A stretch of DNA of 64,000 bases from an uncultured Paracoccaceae bacterium (GCA_947503935.1 CANNFR010000001.1:539438-603437); one strand, 5' to 3'; shown: positions 47,052 to 57,062, counted from the stretch's first letter. Made by a program: numbers and translations. The notes: generated by a model not told the origin, from the letters alone.

Positions 47052-49268
47052 TTAGTCGATCTCAACACCCACACCCTCTTGTCCCATAGCTTGTTTTTTA
47101 GGCTCGACTAGTACTAGACGATTTTTCCCGATCGAAAGGCGTTCTTGAGCCTCGATCACGGGGACGCCCTTATTCGCGCTGTAATTCAAGTACCATTTCT
47201 CACCGCGACGCTCGATTAATTGCCACAAACCAGGCACCGGGCGCCCGAGAAGCGCGAGCACCGTGAAGATCACGCCGATTGCAGCCACTAGCTTAGAGCC
47301 CCAGTCCACGACAGGTGGCAGGGTTGAGGGATCCCAAAATACTCCAAACGTTGCCAGGATACCTGCGGAAGCCAAAACTGCTGCGCCTAGTAGCTGATAC
47401 CGGCCCATCCACCTGTTGGCATATTCGATGCTTTCTCGCATGATTGCGTCATGCCGTGAGGAGACAAGCGCAAGACGCTTGGCATCTTCCTCACGCAATC
47501 GCTCCAACTCAGCTAGTCGGGCCTCCACTTCTGCGGTCTTTCGGGCTTCTTCATCTAGCTTTGCTTGATATTCAGCTTGAGTCTCCTTCTGAGCCTTCTT
47601 GTTCTCAGAACGCAGTTGGCGAATCCTCCGATCCTTTTCGGATAGCTTGGCATCTGTTTCATCACGGACGACCTTAATGGCCGCATCCAGCATACCGTCC
47701 AAGAGCTCTTGATCCTGTTCGGGGTCAAAGAGCGCTGATGAACCGCGAGCAGTGTCCATCAGGTAGCTTACTGCACGATTGTCCTGCAAAAGCAGTTCAA
47801 ACTGCTCCACCTTTTCAGGAGTAAACTTTGCAACCTGTTGTCGGGCATTCTCGATCACGTCTTTGCGGACCCGAAGGACGCGTTCGCATTGTGCCAGCAT
47901 GTGCGACGTTGGAAGTCTCTCCGAGTTCTCGAAGCCAGTTCGCAGCCATGCGATTGTCGCTAAGTCTCTGGTATCGACGACCGGGCCGCACTGTGTTTCG
48001 CGCACCAATTGAGATTGCAGGCAGTAGTCCCGCGCCTTCCTGACCAGCTTCTCATTCGAGGAAATAAAGACGTGGCTGTTTTGCAGAGGGTCGTTTTTGT
48101 GCTTGCCATGTCGCATCCGCATAACTGCAGTCACAGCGAACGCGTCATGCTCACGAGCAAGCGGGTTATCCCAAGACAGAAAGGAATACACATCTTTGTT
48201 CCTTTCGTCATCGAAGTATTTGTGCTCGCTAGGAAAGGCCTCCAATGAGTAGTCACGCACATTCGCACCAAATTTCTCGGCCGCCGCTTCTATGTCTGAT
48301 GCAACGGTTTGAACATAGGCTCGGTCAACTTCACCCTTGAGGATGGCTGTATGTGTGCGGCCGTGGCGATCCGATGGTGAGGCTTTCAAGTAAGAAGTGA
48401 GCACCCGTTCTGCCTCGCGACAGCTTTCGCTAAAGACCTGAACGCGGCAACCAATCGACTTCAATGCCTCTACAATGGTTTTCGCCTCCTCTTGTAGGGC
48501 TTCTCCACTTGTTCCGACAAGGCCGAGGAGCATGGGTCCGTCGAGAAAGAAGGTGGTTTCGCTTTTTGTTTCAAGCGCGGAAGGCTTTCGGAAATCCTCA
48601 ACTAGTTCAGCCAAGAGACCGGCGGCCACGAACAAGCTCAGTTTCTCCGCTAGTTCCGGCCGTTCCTTTGAAAGCCACTGCACAAATCGTGCGCAGACGT
48701 GGGTTTCTGATTGCGAAAGAACCGAGACGTCGTCCTTTAATTCTTGAAGGGCGCTGCGCTCGCCTAGAGCAATTTCTCCATTTTTTAAGGATGCCGAAAT
48801 CTCATTATTCGAATAGGCGTCTAGCGATACGAGAAAGCGGACCAGGAGATCGCCCAACTGCTCATCGGAAAGCTGCCTGTAGATGAGATCGCCCGAAACC
48901 AGTTCAAACTCACGAAATAGTTCGGTCACTTGATCAAACGATTCTTGGATGGACGTTTCGACATTTACGGCCAACTCGGGGCTCGGCTGCGCCACAAAGA
49001 CCAGCTGACCATTCTTCTGTTCCTCGACTAAATGCCCTTGGACAACCAGTCGTTCCACGAAGACATGCCCTACTGACTCCGTGAGATTCCAGCCGTAGAT
49101 GAGCTTAGCAGCTTTCGCTAGCAGCGACGCCGTGATCGGCTTGCCGTGGAGCTTATCAAGAATCGGAACATAAAAGTAACAGAGCGCGTCGATGACATCC
49201 GAGTTTTCGTCATCACGAAAGGCAGAAAGGACTGCATTCACTCGTACTGCTGTTGGACCGACAGACAT
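47052..49268 (-). CDS. Membrane-anchored protein with PIN-like domain and coiled coil
   Basis: A 738-residue protein. After a helical N-terminal part, residues about 235-440 look like a PIN-type nuclease fold: FFLDGPMLLGL (Asp243), EHDAFAVTAVMRMRHGKH and SHVFISSNEKLVRKARD, with acidic residues at the expected strand ends. A coiled coil follows (about 550-625), then two membrane helices (about 635-700; LLGAAVLASAGILATFGVFW and KLVAAIGVIFTVLALLG) and a short cytoplasmic end. It could be a membrane-tethered toxic nuclease. It stands alone, AT-richer than the core. Confidence 0.72.
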   Translation of the reverse strand: MSVGPTAVRVNAVLSAFRDDENSDVIDALCYFYVPILDKLHGKPITASLLAKAAKLIYGWNLTESVGHVFVERLVVQGHLVEEQKNGQLVFVAQPSPELAVNVETSIQESFDQVTELFREFELVSGDLIYRQLSDEQLGDLLVRFLVSLDAYSNNEISASLKNGEIALGERSALQELKDDVSVLSQSETHVCARFVQWLSKERPELAEKLSLFVAAGLLAELVEDFRKPSALETKSETTFFLDGPMLLGLVGTSGEALQEEAKTIVEALKSIGCRVQVFSESCREAERVLTSYLKASPSDRHGRTHTAILKGEVDRAYVQTVASDIEAAAEKFGANVRDYSLEAFPSEHKYFDDERNKDVYSFLSWDNPLAREHDAFAVTAVMRMRHGKHKNDPLQNSHVFISSNEKLVRKARDYCLQSQLVRETQCGPVVDTRDLATIAWLRTGFENSERLPTSHMLAQCERVLRVRKDVIENARQQVAKFTPEKVEQFELLLQDNRAVSYLMDTARGSSALFDPEQDQELLDGMLDAAIKVVRDETDAKLSEKDRRIRQLRSENKKAQKETQAEYQAKLDEEARKTAEVEARLAELERLREEDAKRLALVSSRHDAIMRESIEYANRWMGRYQLLGAAVLASAGILATFGVFWDPSTLPPVVDWGSKLVAAIGVIFTVLALLGRPVPGLWQLIERRGEKWYLNYSANKGVPVIEAQERLSIGKNRLVLVEPKKQAMGQEGVGVEID

Positions 49269-49760
49269 GCTATTCCATCGTAGGTAAGTGGTTTGAGAAA
49301 CAGGGTATCGTCGTTGTGGTTGAGAGTCGAGTTGGCACAGGATATAGACCTCGATCTATCTCTCGTCGACCACGCACACTTGTCAGCCGAACTTCGCTTA
49401 CCTGCATCCGAAATAAAAAGGACATGTGTGAGGATCCCGTGAGCTGATGGCTTGCTGGGTTTCTACGGTGATGCACTCGTTGCAATTGATTAGCACTAGC
49501 GATGTTGCGGCGCAGCCACTGGCAATGTTGGCAAAACCAGCTAGTGGCATCGATTGCGGAGCACGCTGCTGGAGGGGCTGCGCTCCATTCGTGGTCATCT
49601 AACAGCCTTTCTAGCAGATAGTGCGATCAGCATGAGTGTCGGCTTTTCTGGTCCCCTCATTCGGCGAATGATCGATGGACAAAAGATCATGGCTTACAAG
49701 TCTTTCTAGACTTTGAAACTCGTGTCAAAGACAGCTAACAGAAGCGCATTGCTGACCCCA
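49269..49760. other. Intergenic region, no gene seen
   Basis: About 490 bases. Small frames here lack ribosome-binding sites and family likeness. It probably includes the promoter of the PIN-like gene; nothing else is evident. Confidence 0.5.
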
Positions 49761-50444
49761 TCAATCAAGTACCGTGACCCTGTCACAGCGTTCTGGATCT
49801 TGCTCGGTAGCAAGTAGCTGGTCTTCATTCTCAAACTTGATGTTGAATTCCAACGTCGGTTCTCCGGAAGGCAACGGTGGAACTGCCGCCGAAATAAGAG
49901 TCATGATACTTGATTTTGCAAGATCAATTGTATCAGCTCGAAGGATGGCTTGTGCACCCAAGCATTTGGTGAGTTCAGCTCGTTGGCCTTCAAGTCTCGG
50001 ATATAGTTCGGCTTCCTCATTAAAAGCTAACAGCCTGCTTATTATCCTCTTACTCTCACTTCCGTCTACAGAATAGTTGTGAAGGACTTCGAGAGGTGGG
50101 ATCGTTCCACTTAATTGAATTGTGCCATTGTCTGGGATTTGCTCTCCAATCCCATCAATAGTTGACCAATCAAAACCCGTAAAGTCCACACCGATCGCCG
50201 TTCTAGACGTCCATTGCATCATCGCAGCGGCAGCGACACCTGGTGGCGTAGTTCCATTCCTGATTGCGATGGCCATACCGTCTGCGTCCGAATGGATCAC
50301 AATGAGCTCGCTTACCATGCGCGGCTCTCTAACGATAAGCTGACTTTGTACCGAACTCCTATTATTCTTTAGTTCTTGGTAGTAGAGTAGACCTAAAACT
50401 CCAACACCGAGTGAAAGAAGAATGATTGCAGCTAACCTCAACAT
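49761..50444 (-). CDS. Membrane-anchored hypothetical protein
   Basis: A 227-residue protein with one N-terminal membrane helix (RLAAIILLSLGVGVLGLLYY) and a periplasmic part. The middle has IGVDFTGFDWSTIDGIGEQI and IISRLLAFNEEAELYPRLEG; the layout recalls DUF4230-like proteins, but only weakly. It ends with a hydrophilic tail. The next gene on the strand lies 28 bases upstream. Function unknown. Confidence 0.62.
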   Translation of the reverse strand: MLRLAAIILLSLGVGVLGLLYYQELKNNRSSVQSQLIVREPRMVSELIVIHSDADGMAIAIRNGTTPPGVAAAAMMQWTSRTAIGVDFTGFDWSTIDGIGEQIPDNGTIQLSGTIPPLEVLHNYSVDGSESKRIISRLLAFNEEAELYPRLEGQRAELTKCLGAQAILRADTIDLAKSSIMTLISAAVPPLPSGEPTLEFNIKFENEDQLLATEQDPERCDRVTVLD

Positions 50445-50472
50445 TACTGTGTCCTATATGATTTTGTTTTTT

Positions 50473-50805
50473 CTATTGATTGATCGCAAGATAATCATGC
50501 AGGTCAATGTCAAGTCCTTGAATGTGATCTTCAGCAAGGCGAATGCCGACCAGAAATTCTTCAAGGTTTAGATGCGTATCATTAATTGGTTGCGCTGCTT
50601 CATGCGAGAACATTGTTCTCGCAATAGCCCACCTCACGTCTAGGTCGCTTAGGTCATGTAGCTCATCAAGAGAAACATCTCGCCCAAAAAAGAGCTTGGC
50701 GTATCGCGTGTATCCAGCGAAATAGACGGATAGCTTACTAGGGATTTCCCCATCTTCGCCGATTCTGCAGCCACATATGTCTTGGCCAAGCATTTCAAAA
50801 CTCAC
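50473..50805 (-). CDS. Hypothetical protein
   Basis: A 110-residue acidic soluble protein with a GTG start. It has segments SVYFAGYTRYAKLFFGRDVS and LDELHDLSDLDVRWAIARTM, with many Asp and Leu. No family recognised. It is 28 bases upstream of the membrane-anchored gene on the minus strand, so the two may be cotranscribed. Confidence 0.5.
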   Translation of the reverse strand: MSFEMLGQDICGCRIGEDGEIPSKLSVYFAGYTRYAKLFFGRDVSLDELHDLSDLDVRWAIARTMFSHEAAQPINDTHLNLEEFLVGIRLAEDHIQGLDIDLHDYLAINQ

Positions 50806-50826
50806 CTGAGCGTCTTGGGCATAACC

Positions 50827-51258
50827 CTATCGCTCGGAAGTCCTGTCTGTACGTTTGCGTACCCAGTACCACCAAGCCCCCACACCGGCTTCCTTAGATC
50901 GAAAAGCGGGAATGACTTTCCCCCGTCCGCACTCATCGCGCAGCCGTTCATCAATCAGCAAACCTGGCAACTCGGAGAAATAGCGAAGCTTCTGCGGGTA
51001 CTCTTCCGGCTCGGCCTGAGGGGTCACAGCGGTGAAGTTATACGTGCATAGACTTAACCGCGGCGTTTCTGGTCGAAGGGGAGGACAGTCAACCCTATCT
51101 TGAGGCACATATTCGGAGATGTGCGGAACACAATAAGTGGGCAGGGTGTCTCGCAGACCCTCCGCCGACATTTGAGATGCGGGAAATAGTAACCCTAGAA
51201 ACAAGGGCGTAAATAACTTGAGCAAGCCAACCTCCAAACTAGCAAAGGAGACACGCAT
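50827..51258 (-). CDS. Hypothetical secreted protein
   Basis: From the ATG at 51258 the protein has 143 residues, with a signal-like N-terminus MRVSFASLEVGLLKLFTPLF followed by LGLLFPASQMSA. The mature part has several Cys and Pro (PTYCVPHISEYVPQDRVDCP), which fits a periplasmic or secreted protein. It ends in a basic tail. The next gene begins 21 bases further. Function unknown. Confidence 0.5.
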   Translation of the reverse strand: MRVSFASLEVGLLKLFTPLFLGLLFPASQMSAEGLRDTLPTYCVPHISEYVPQDRVDCPPLRPETPRLSLCTYNFTAVTPQAEPEEYPQKLRYFSELPGLLIDERLRDECGRGKVIPAFRSKEAGVGAWWYWVRKRTDRTSER

Positions 51259-51819
51259 AAGTGGTATATCATCGCTGCATTGAACGCAACAGCGGCTCAC
51301 ACCCACGTCAAATCATAAGTTGGTTAGCACAGATGCCGACGCAATGAATTCAATCAATTGTACGGCCTACAGTCAAAGACCAAATCATGTTATTTACATG
51401 CTAATGTTGGGCCAACGGATGCCTTGCTCCTCAGTGCAGCTATCTGAAACGGCTCACTCCCGCGCCATCGTTCAACGTCCGGTTTGGGGACGCTGGATCG
51501 CAGCATCAATGCTCAGGACGAATGACCGGTCTGGGCCGTTCTTGTATGCTGTAGCAGATCGCGAGCTGAGAAATCAGCAGCCTCCGTCATGTGACTGTCG
51601 ACTGGACTTGGCGGCCAAAGGAAGCGTCAGTCACCGATATGGAGAACGACCTCAAAGACACGGTTCAGCGGCTCTTTGGTGAGGGCACCTGGAGCAGATC
51701 GGCCGGAAGCTCGATGCGGCCGAGATGATTGCGGGTCGGTATTTGCGGCGCTGATGGTGCAGAACTGACCCGTCAGATCAGGGCTTTTCAGTCTTCGAGC
51801 GGGATGATCTCGGGCGGTA
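51259..51819. other. Intergenic region, no gene seen
   Basis: About 560 bases with no frame of coding character. Composition changes along it, suggesting old junctions. No clear repeats or transposon ends. Confidence 0.45.
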
Positions 51820-52518
51820 CTATTGACATTCGTGTTCTGCGGCGGCGCCGCCACGCGAGGAGTTGGGCCAACGTATCGACCTGATCATCGTGGCGCAGGC
51901 TGGGGAAACCGCCAACATAGGTGTATCACCCGTCTGGACATCATGCCGCGCATTCGGGGCGATGTATATCAGATCGCCCGGCTTTGCTGTTCGACGAAGT
52001 TGCGGATTGCCGATCCGGCACATCACCGTTCCGCTGAGTATGTAATAGGCCTCACTCGAAGCATGCGCGTGCTCGGTATACGTTGTGTTCGGCCCAAGTA
52101 AGATTAGTCCGAGCGACACATCACGGCTTGGAAAGAACCCGTTTGGACCAACCAACTCGCCAGATGCGAACTCGTGTAGAAACGGTTGCGACCACCCGCT
52201 GGCTGCGTAGTAGGTTTCCCAAGGTGTAATTCCGATGCAAAGTCGCAAGGCATCGACGATAGGACACGGGCCTTCCGCGTAGGCTGCTGCAAATGCGTTC
52301 TGCATATGGCGAAGGCCGGGGATGGTCGCTGGCGATGGGATCGGCCGCCCTTCAGTGGACCAGCCCATGGCATTCAGTAGTTCAATGAATTCGCGAAGCT
52401 CAGCCACACACTTCCTGCGAGAGTTGGAACTTGCCCAGTGGCGCTTAACACTTTTATCAGGCAAAGATGGCGTTTGAGGCTGAAGGGAAATCGTTCGACT
52501 CACGATCTGAGCACGCAA
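51820..52518 (-). CDS. Cupin protein of the DMSP-lyase family
   Basis: A 232-residue protein. The C-terminal cupin has GPNTTYTEHAHASSEAYYIL with candidate metal ligands His150, His152 and Glu156, then LSGTVMCRIG, RTAKPGDLIYIAPNARHDVQ with His192. Upstream, ELVGPNGFFPSRDVSLGLIL matches the conserved pre-cupin strand of DddQ-like lyases, which split dimethylsulfoniopropionate into dimethyl sulfide and acrylate. The start is uncertain: a TTG at 52518 or GTG at 52503. Activity is inferred from the family. Confidence 0.78.
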   Translation of the reverse strand: MRAQIVSRTISLQPQTPSLPDKSVKRHWASSNSRRKCVAELREFIELLNAMGWSTEGRPIPSPATIPGLRHMQNAFAAAYAEGPCPIVDALRLCIGITPWETYYAASGWSQPFLHEFASGELVGPNGFFPSRDVSLGLILLGPNTTYTEHAHASSEAYYILSGTVMCRIGNPQLRRTAKPGDLIYIAPNARHDVQTGDTPMLAVSPACATMIRSIRWPNSSRGGAAAEHECQ

Positions 52519-52830
52519 GCGAGCGAGTTGATCTTAGATTTTTCCGCTACCTGACGACGGGCGGAAATCCTCGATGCTGCAACAGCGCGATTTACCAGAT
52601 ATGGGTTCGGCGCTTTGACCGACAGCGCCTTGATGCGGAAGGCAAGTTGCGACAAGGCTTTGCTCCTAAAGTGGCCGGGACAGCAACAAAACCCTTGATG
52701 ACGGTGCTGCGGGCCGTGGTCTGGAAGTCGCGGGCGTCGCTCGGAAAGGCATTAACAAACTCAATGAAACAGTAGTTGACAAACGGTTGGCTCGACCGGC
52801 GATATGCTAGATCAGTTGAACGGTGAGAAA
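52519..52830. other. Intergenic region, no gene seen
   Basis: About 310 bases. Frames here have no ribosome-binding site or family likeness. It may hold the promoter of the cupin gene. Confidence 0.4.
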
Positions 52831-53247
52831 ATGAGTATGAGGGTTCTGAAGAGGATGATGACTTGGCTAAGTAATAAGCCTTTCTCACCAAATAGAGGTG
52901 AGCTAATTGTCGTCGGATCCTATTTTATTGACGTATTTTTTTCACCTATTTTCTTGGTGAAAAACCCCAAGTATCAGACTGGGCTCCTCAGGGATCTCTA
53001 CAAAGTTATGATAGCGCCTATCCCACTAACTCTGATCGTAATGTGTTTGTATGCTATATTTGCGCCTTTTGGCCGATTTTGGATTTTCTTTTTTATAACT
53101 ATATTTAGTGTAAATTTCGTAATTTTTATATTGGCTGGGCCTCGAGTTGGTTTCAATCACCCTATCGTGTACTATGCTGGCATTCTTGATATGAAACCAT
53201 ATTGCCAAGTAGAACTTCCATTTTGCCTTGTTCCCACGATCTATTAG
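52831..53247 (+). CDS. AT-rich hypothetical membrane protein
   Basis: A frame of 138 residues starting MSMRVLKRMMTWLSNKPF, with two or three hydrophobic segments (ELIVVGSYFIDVFFSPIFLV, IPLTLIVMCLYAIFAPF, FWIFFFITIFSVNFVIFILA). The base composition is far more AT-rich than anything around it, so it was probably acquired separately. An ATG at 52804 is an alternative. There is no recognised family, and expression is unproven. Confidence 0.5.
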   Translation: MSMRVLKRMMTWLSNKPFSPNRGELIVVGSYFIDVFFSPIFLVKNPKYQTGLLRDLYKVMIAPIPLTLIVMCLYAIFAPFGRFWIFFFITIFSVNFVIFILAGPRVGFNHPIVYYAGILDMKPYCQVELPFCLVPTIY

Positions 53248-53589
53248 AGACTTTGGGGGATACACCGCAAGCCGTGAGAAGGCCGCTTGCACCCATCATT
53301 TTCCTGATGTCTGTACGTTTGGCTTTTGCCATCCAACCCGCACTGACGGCAGCGCTTGCGAACCGGCGCTCTTTTATCTCTTCGATAGCGGTTCTCGCAC
53401 TTGAGCAGTTGCTCGATCTTCTCGATTCGGGTGGGATTCCGTATGCAGCCAACGGCATCCAGAATTTGGGGCTTTGGTAAGATTTCCTGACCGCTTTGGT
53501 TGCCGCTCGGGCGTTTATCGCCTATCTGCGAGTAGATTAGGGACAGAGGCATGGGCGGCATACCGCGCGGCAGGGACGGGAGCGAAAGA
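53248..53589. other. Intergenic region at the right edge of the island
   Basis: About 340 bases before malate synthase G. The minus strand of 53248-53480 has a Cys/Arg-rich reading (RKRCRQCGLDGK) that may be a transposase relic but is too short to name. The last 100 bases likely contain the glcB promoter. No copy of the tRNA-Thr 3' end was found. Confidence 0.45.
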
Positions 53590-55749
53590 ATGGTGGAACG
53601 GACTGAGCGGGCCGGGTTGAACGTTGCGGCCGAACTGGCGGCTTTTCTTGAGGAGAAGGCCCTACCCGGCACCGGCATCGAGGCTGGAGTATTTTGGGAC
53701 GGGTTCGCCAAGCTGGTCGCCGACCTGACGCCGAAAAACCGCGCCCTTCTGGCCGAACGGGACGCCCTGCAGGAAAAGATTGACGCCTGGCATCTTGAGC
53801 ATGGCGACAACCCCCATGATCATGAGGCTTACAAGGCGTTTCTGGAAGAGATCGGTTATCTGGTGCCAGAGGGCGGCGATTTCACCATCGAGACCGCGAA
53901 TACCGACCCCGAGATTGCCGCTGTGCCGGGCCCGCAACTGGTGGTGCCGATCACCAATGCCCGCTACGCGCTGAACGCGGCCAATGCCCGCTGGGGCAGC
54001 CTCTATGACGGGTTTTACGGCACCGACGCGATGGGCAGCGCGCCGCCTGCCGGTGGCTACGACAAGGGCCGCGGTGCCCGCGTTGTGGCCCGCGCCCGGG
54101 TGTTTTTGGACGAGGCCTTCCCGCTGGAGGGCACCAGCCATGCGGACGTCAAACGCTATCACATTCAGGGCGGCAGGCTTTTGGCCGATGACATGCCGCT
54201 GGTCGCGCCTGAGAAATTCGTGGGTTACCGCAGCGAGGCCAAATCGCCCGAGGCGGTGGTTCTGCGCAATCACGGCCTGCATGTGGAGCTGGTCTTTGAC
54301 CGCACGCATCCGATCGGCGCGCGCGATCAGGCGGGGCTGGCCGATGTGCGGCTGGAAAGTGCCGTCTCGGCGATCATGGATTGCGAGGATTCGGTGGCCT
54401 GCGTCGATGCCGAGGACAAGGTGGTGGCCTATGCCAACTGGCTGGGCCTGATGAAGGGCGATCTGTCTGACACGTTTGAGAAGGGCGGCAAGCAGGTCAC
54501 TCGCGCACTCAACCCCGACATGGCCCTAACCGCGCCCGATGGCGGTGCGGTGACGCTGAAAGGTCGCGCGCTGATGCTGGTGCGCAATGTGGGTCACCTG
54601 ATGACCAACCCGGCGATCCTGGACGCAAACGGCGACGAGGTGTTCGAGGGCCTGATGGACGCGATGGTGACCACGCTGATCGCTGTGCATGACTTGCAGA
54701 AATCGGACGGCCCCCGCAACTCGACCCAAGGGTCGGTCTATGTGGTCAAGCCCAAGATGCACGGCCCCGCCGAAGTGACCTTCGCCGATGAGATCTTCAC
54801 CCGCGTCGAAGAGGTGCTGGGTCTGCCGCGCCATACCGTCAAGCTGGGCATCATGGATGAGGAGCGGCGCACCAGCGTCAACCTCAAGGAATGCATCCGG
54901 GCGGCCAGGCAGCGGGTGGCCTTCATCAATACCGGCTTCCTCGACCGGACGGGGGACGAGATCCATACCTCGATGGAGGCTGGCCCCTTCAGCCGTAAGG
55001 ATTTCATCAAGCGCAAGGCCTGGATCACGGCCTACGAGAACCAGAATGTCGATATCGGTCTGGAATGCGGGTTGTCGGGCAAAGCGCAGATCGGCAAGGG
55101 CATGTGGGCCATGCCCGACAAGATGGCCGCGATGCTGGAAGCCAAGATCGAACACCCCAAGGCGGGCGCCAATTGCGCTTGGGTGCCGTCGCCCACCGCC
55201 GCGACCCTGCATGCTCTGCATTACCACAAGGTCGACGTTTTCGCCGTGCAGGCGGCGCTCGCCCAAGGCGGACGGCGGGCCTATGTCGATGCGATCCTCG
55301 ACATTCCGCTGGCCACCTATCGCAAATGGAGCCCCGATCAGGTGCGGCGCGAGGTTGAGAACAACGCGCAAGGCATTCTGGGCTATGTGGTGCGCTGGAT
55401 CGATCAGGGCGTGGGCTGCTCCAAGGTGCCCGATATCAACGATATCGGCCTGATGGAGGACCGCGCGACCTGCCGTATTTCGGCCCAGCACATCGCCAAC
55501 TGGCTGCACCACGGTGTGGTCAGCGAGGACGAGGTGATGGAGATCATGCAAAAGATGGCCGCCGTGGTTGACCGCCAGAATGCGGGCGATCCGGCCTATC
55601 ACCCCATGGCGCCGGGCTTTGATGGCATCGCCTTCAAGGCCGCCTGCGATCTGGTGTTCAAAGGCCGCGAGCAGCCCTCGGGCTATACCGAGCCGGTCCT
55701 GCATGCGCGGCGGCTTGAATTGAAAGCCGCATCGCGGGCTTCGGGCTGA
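53590..55749 (+). CDS. glcB: Malate synthase G
   Basis: A 719-residue protein, the usual length of the monomeric G form. Signatures include [95 protein letters not shown] and [18 protein letters not shown]. It condenses glyoxylate and acetyl-CoA to malate, for growth on glycolate, glyoxylate or C2 units. I start at the ATG at 53590 ([20 protein letters not shown]), which matches homologues; an ATG at 53551 adds 13 residues. A terminator follows. Confidence 0.96.
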   Translation: MVERTERAGLNVAAELAAFLEEKALPGTGIEAGVFWDGFAKLVADLTPKNRALLAERDALQEKIDAWHLEHGDNPHDHEAYKAFLEEIGYLVPEGGDFTIETANTDPEIAAVPGPQLVVPITNARYALNAANARWGSLYDGFYGTDAMGSAPPAGGYDKGRGARVVARARVFLDEAFPLEGTSHADVKRYHIQGGRLLADDMPLVAPEKFVGYRSEAKSPEAVVLRNHGLHVELVFDRTHPIGARDQAGLADVRLESAVSAIMDCEDSVACVDAEDKVVAYANWLGLMKGDLSDTFEKGGKQVTRALNPDMALTAPDGGAVTLKGRALMLVRNVGHLMTNPAILDANGDEVFEGLMDAMVTTLIAVHDLQKSDGPRNSTQGSVYVVKPKMHGPAEVTFADEIFTRVEEVLGLPRHTVKLGIMDEERRTSVNLKECIRAARQRVAFINTGFLDRTGDEIHTSMEAGPFSRKDFIKRKAWITAYENQNVDIGLECGLSGKAQIGKGMWAMPDKMAAMLEAKIEHPKAGANCAWVPSPTAATLHALHYHKVDVFAVQAALAQGGRRAYVDAILDIPLATYRKWSPDQVRREVENNAQGILGYVVRWIDQGVGCSKVPDINDIGLMEDRATCRISAQHIANWLHHGVVSEDEVMEIMQKMAAVVDRQNAGDPAYHPMAPGFDGIAFKAACDLVFKGREQPSGYTEPVLHARRLELKAASRASG

Positions 55750-55780
55750 GGAGCGAGGGGTTTTCCACCCCTCGCGCTCC
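55750..55780 (+). terminator. Terminator of malate synthase G
   Basis: An 11-bp stem with a 2-base bulge (GGAGCGAGGGG / CCCCTCGCGCTCC) around a TTTTCCA loop starts one base past the stop codon. It is followed by the dispersed GGAGGATATTTGG motif rather than a T-run. Confidence 0.6.
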
Positions 55781-55808
55781 CCGGAGGATATTTGGAAACA
55801 GGAAAGAT
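55781..55808. repeat. Second copy of the GGAGG(A)TATTTGGAA(A)CAGG motif
   Basis: CCGGAGGATATTTGGAAACAG here matches CGGAGGTATTTGGAACAGG at 12334-12352, with one-base differences. Both lie outside genes. Confidence 0.6.
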
Positions 55809-56054
55809 GCGAAAAGGCGCCCTGCGAAAGCCGGTTCGGTATAGGGGCGCTCGCGGTGGTTGGCTGCCTTGCGACAGCCAGGCAGGTCTATTCCCGGTAT
55901 CGTAAACTGCGGTTGCACTGGCCTTCGCCGAAATGTGGAAGGAGCGGCGTGCGGGGGGAGAACAGGCCTGATCAGCAGGGCAGACTTTAAGGCGTTGGCA
56001 GGCGCCGCATCGGCCCCGTGTCATGGCCCTGTCGCAGGTCAGATCGCCTTTGCC

Positions 56055-57062
56055 TCAACTTTCCGCGCGCGTTTTGACGTCGCGCGCCAGAACGTCCATC
56101 GCAAGATAGGCCGCGCCCTTCATCATCGGCGTGAAGAACCATGACGGGGACAGGCGGCGATCGTAGCTCAAGGTGACGTCGAGGCGGGTGCCGCTACCCT
56201 CGGGCCGCACCTCGTAGGTCAGCCTCTGATAAGCGATCCAGCCGGCATAGGGCGTGGTGTCCGAGACCACGTCGAACACGGCACGCCGGTCGGTCCGCTC
56301 AACCACGCGCAGGGTCAGATAACCCGCCCCCTCGCGCCCCTGGAACCGCACCTTGCGGGTCGCGCCGAGCGCCGTTCCTTCGTCGACCGAAACCTCAACG
56401 GGTTGTGGGAAGGGCATCAGAACCCCGGGCAGCGGGAAGGCGGGCGAGGTGGCCGTTTCCATCGTCTGCCATGTCTCTGCGATATCTGCGTCGATGCTGT
56501 ATGAGGCCGTTGCCTGCCCGCCGGTTGCGAACGCGTACGAATTCGGCAGGCCTTCCAGGCTGGCCAACCCCAGAAAAAGGCCGGTCGCGACAAGGCTGCC
56601 GACATCAAACAGGCGGCTGTTGTTTCCGGGGCCCTTCCCTCCGCCGAGAGAGGATATGCCCCACTTAAAAAGCCTGACGATGACATAGATGAAAAATCCG
56701 ACGACACCGACGATGGCCGCGATGATCGCGCCGCAGAAGAGCACCGTCAGCACTTGCCCGATCACGTCATCCATACCGGCCCGCGCGGGCATCGGTGCGG
56801 TGATGCTGGCCGTCATGACAACAATTGCCATGATCACTGCCGTCTGCGCGCTGCGCCGGTAGATGATTGAGGCAAACCCCCGGTGCAGCCCCTGCGTCAA
56901 CGCCAGCCAGCCCAGATGAACGGCCATGATGATCAGAAGCGGCGTGATGAATTGCAGTCCTGTGCGCAGATAGTCCGATTGCGATATCTGCCAAGCATAA
57001 GTCAGGGCGAGGCAAGCGGCGGCCGCATGTGCAAAGAGATGTAGCGGAAACGTGCGGCTCAT
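56055..57062 (-). CDS. Membrane protein with SRPBCC-like C-terminal domain
   Basis: A 335-residue protein from the ATG at 57062 (AAGGGG upstream). About four membrane helices occupy residues 8-150 (LFAHAAAACLALTYAWQI, LQFITPLLIIMAVHLGWLAL, TAVIMAIVVMTASITAPM, VLFCGAIIAAIVGVVGFFIY). The C-terminal 150 residues form a START/SRPBCC-like beta domain: YSIDADIAETWQTMETAT, AYQRLTYEVRPEGSGTRLDV, YDRRLSPSWFFTPMMKGAA. Ligand unknown. It is divergent from the next gene. Confidence 0.72.
   Translation of the reverse strand: MSRTFPLHLFAHAAAACLALTYAWQISQSDYLRTGLQFITPLLIIMAVHLGWLALTQGLHRGFASIIYRRSAQTAVIMAIVVMTASITAPMPARAGMDDVIGQVLTVLFCGAIIAAIVGVVGFFIYVIVRLFKWGISSLGGGKGPGNNSRLFDVGSLVATGLFLGLASLEGLPNSYAFATGGQATASYSIDADIAETWQTMETATSPAFPLPGVLMPFPQPVEVSVDEGTALGATRKVRFQGREGAGYLTLRVVERTDRRAVFDVVSDTTPYAGWIAYQRLTYEVRPEGSGTRLDVTLSYDRRLSPSWFFTPMMKGAAYLAMDVLARDVKTRAES

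Larger units (their letters stand above)
14843..53500. mobile_element. tRNA-Thr-associated genomic island, composite
   Basis: The left edge is set by the tRNA-Thr gene and the recombinase reading into it. The content to about 53.5 kb is recombinases, mobilization genes, restriction, antirestriction, toxin and other defence-like genes, with lower and variable GC. Core metabolism resumes with malate synthase G at 53590. The right attachment site was not found, so the right end is approximate. At least two modules are present: a mobilizable part to about 41.6 kb and a tyrosine-recombinase cassette after it. Confidence 0.65.

Noticed and set aside
53248..53589. Right attachment site repeating the tRNA-Thr 3' end
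   Set aside because: I looked for GAGTCTCTCTGGGGGCACCA here and across 46-53.6 kb and saw no copy; serine recombinases can use very short cores, so absence is not decisive.
54526..55704. Minus-strand frame of nearly 400 codons inside malate synthase G
   Set aside because: Antisense shadow of a GC-rich gene; His/Arg/Gly-rich, no start signal.
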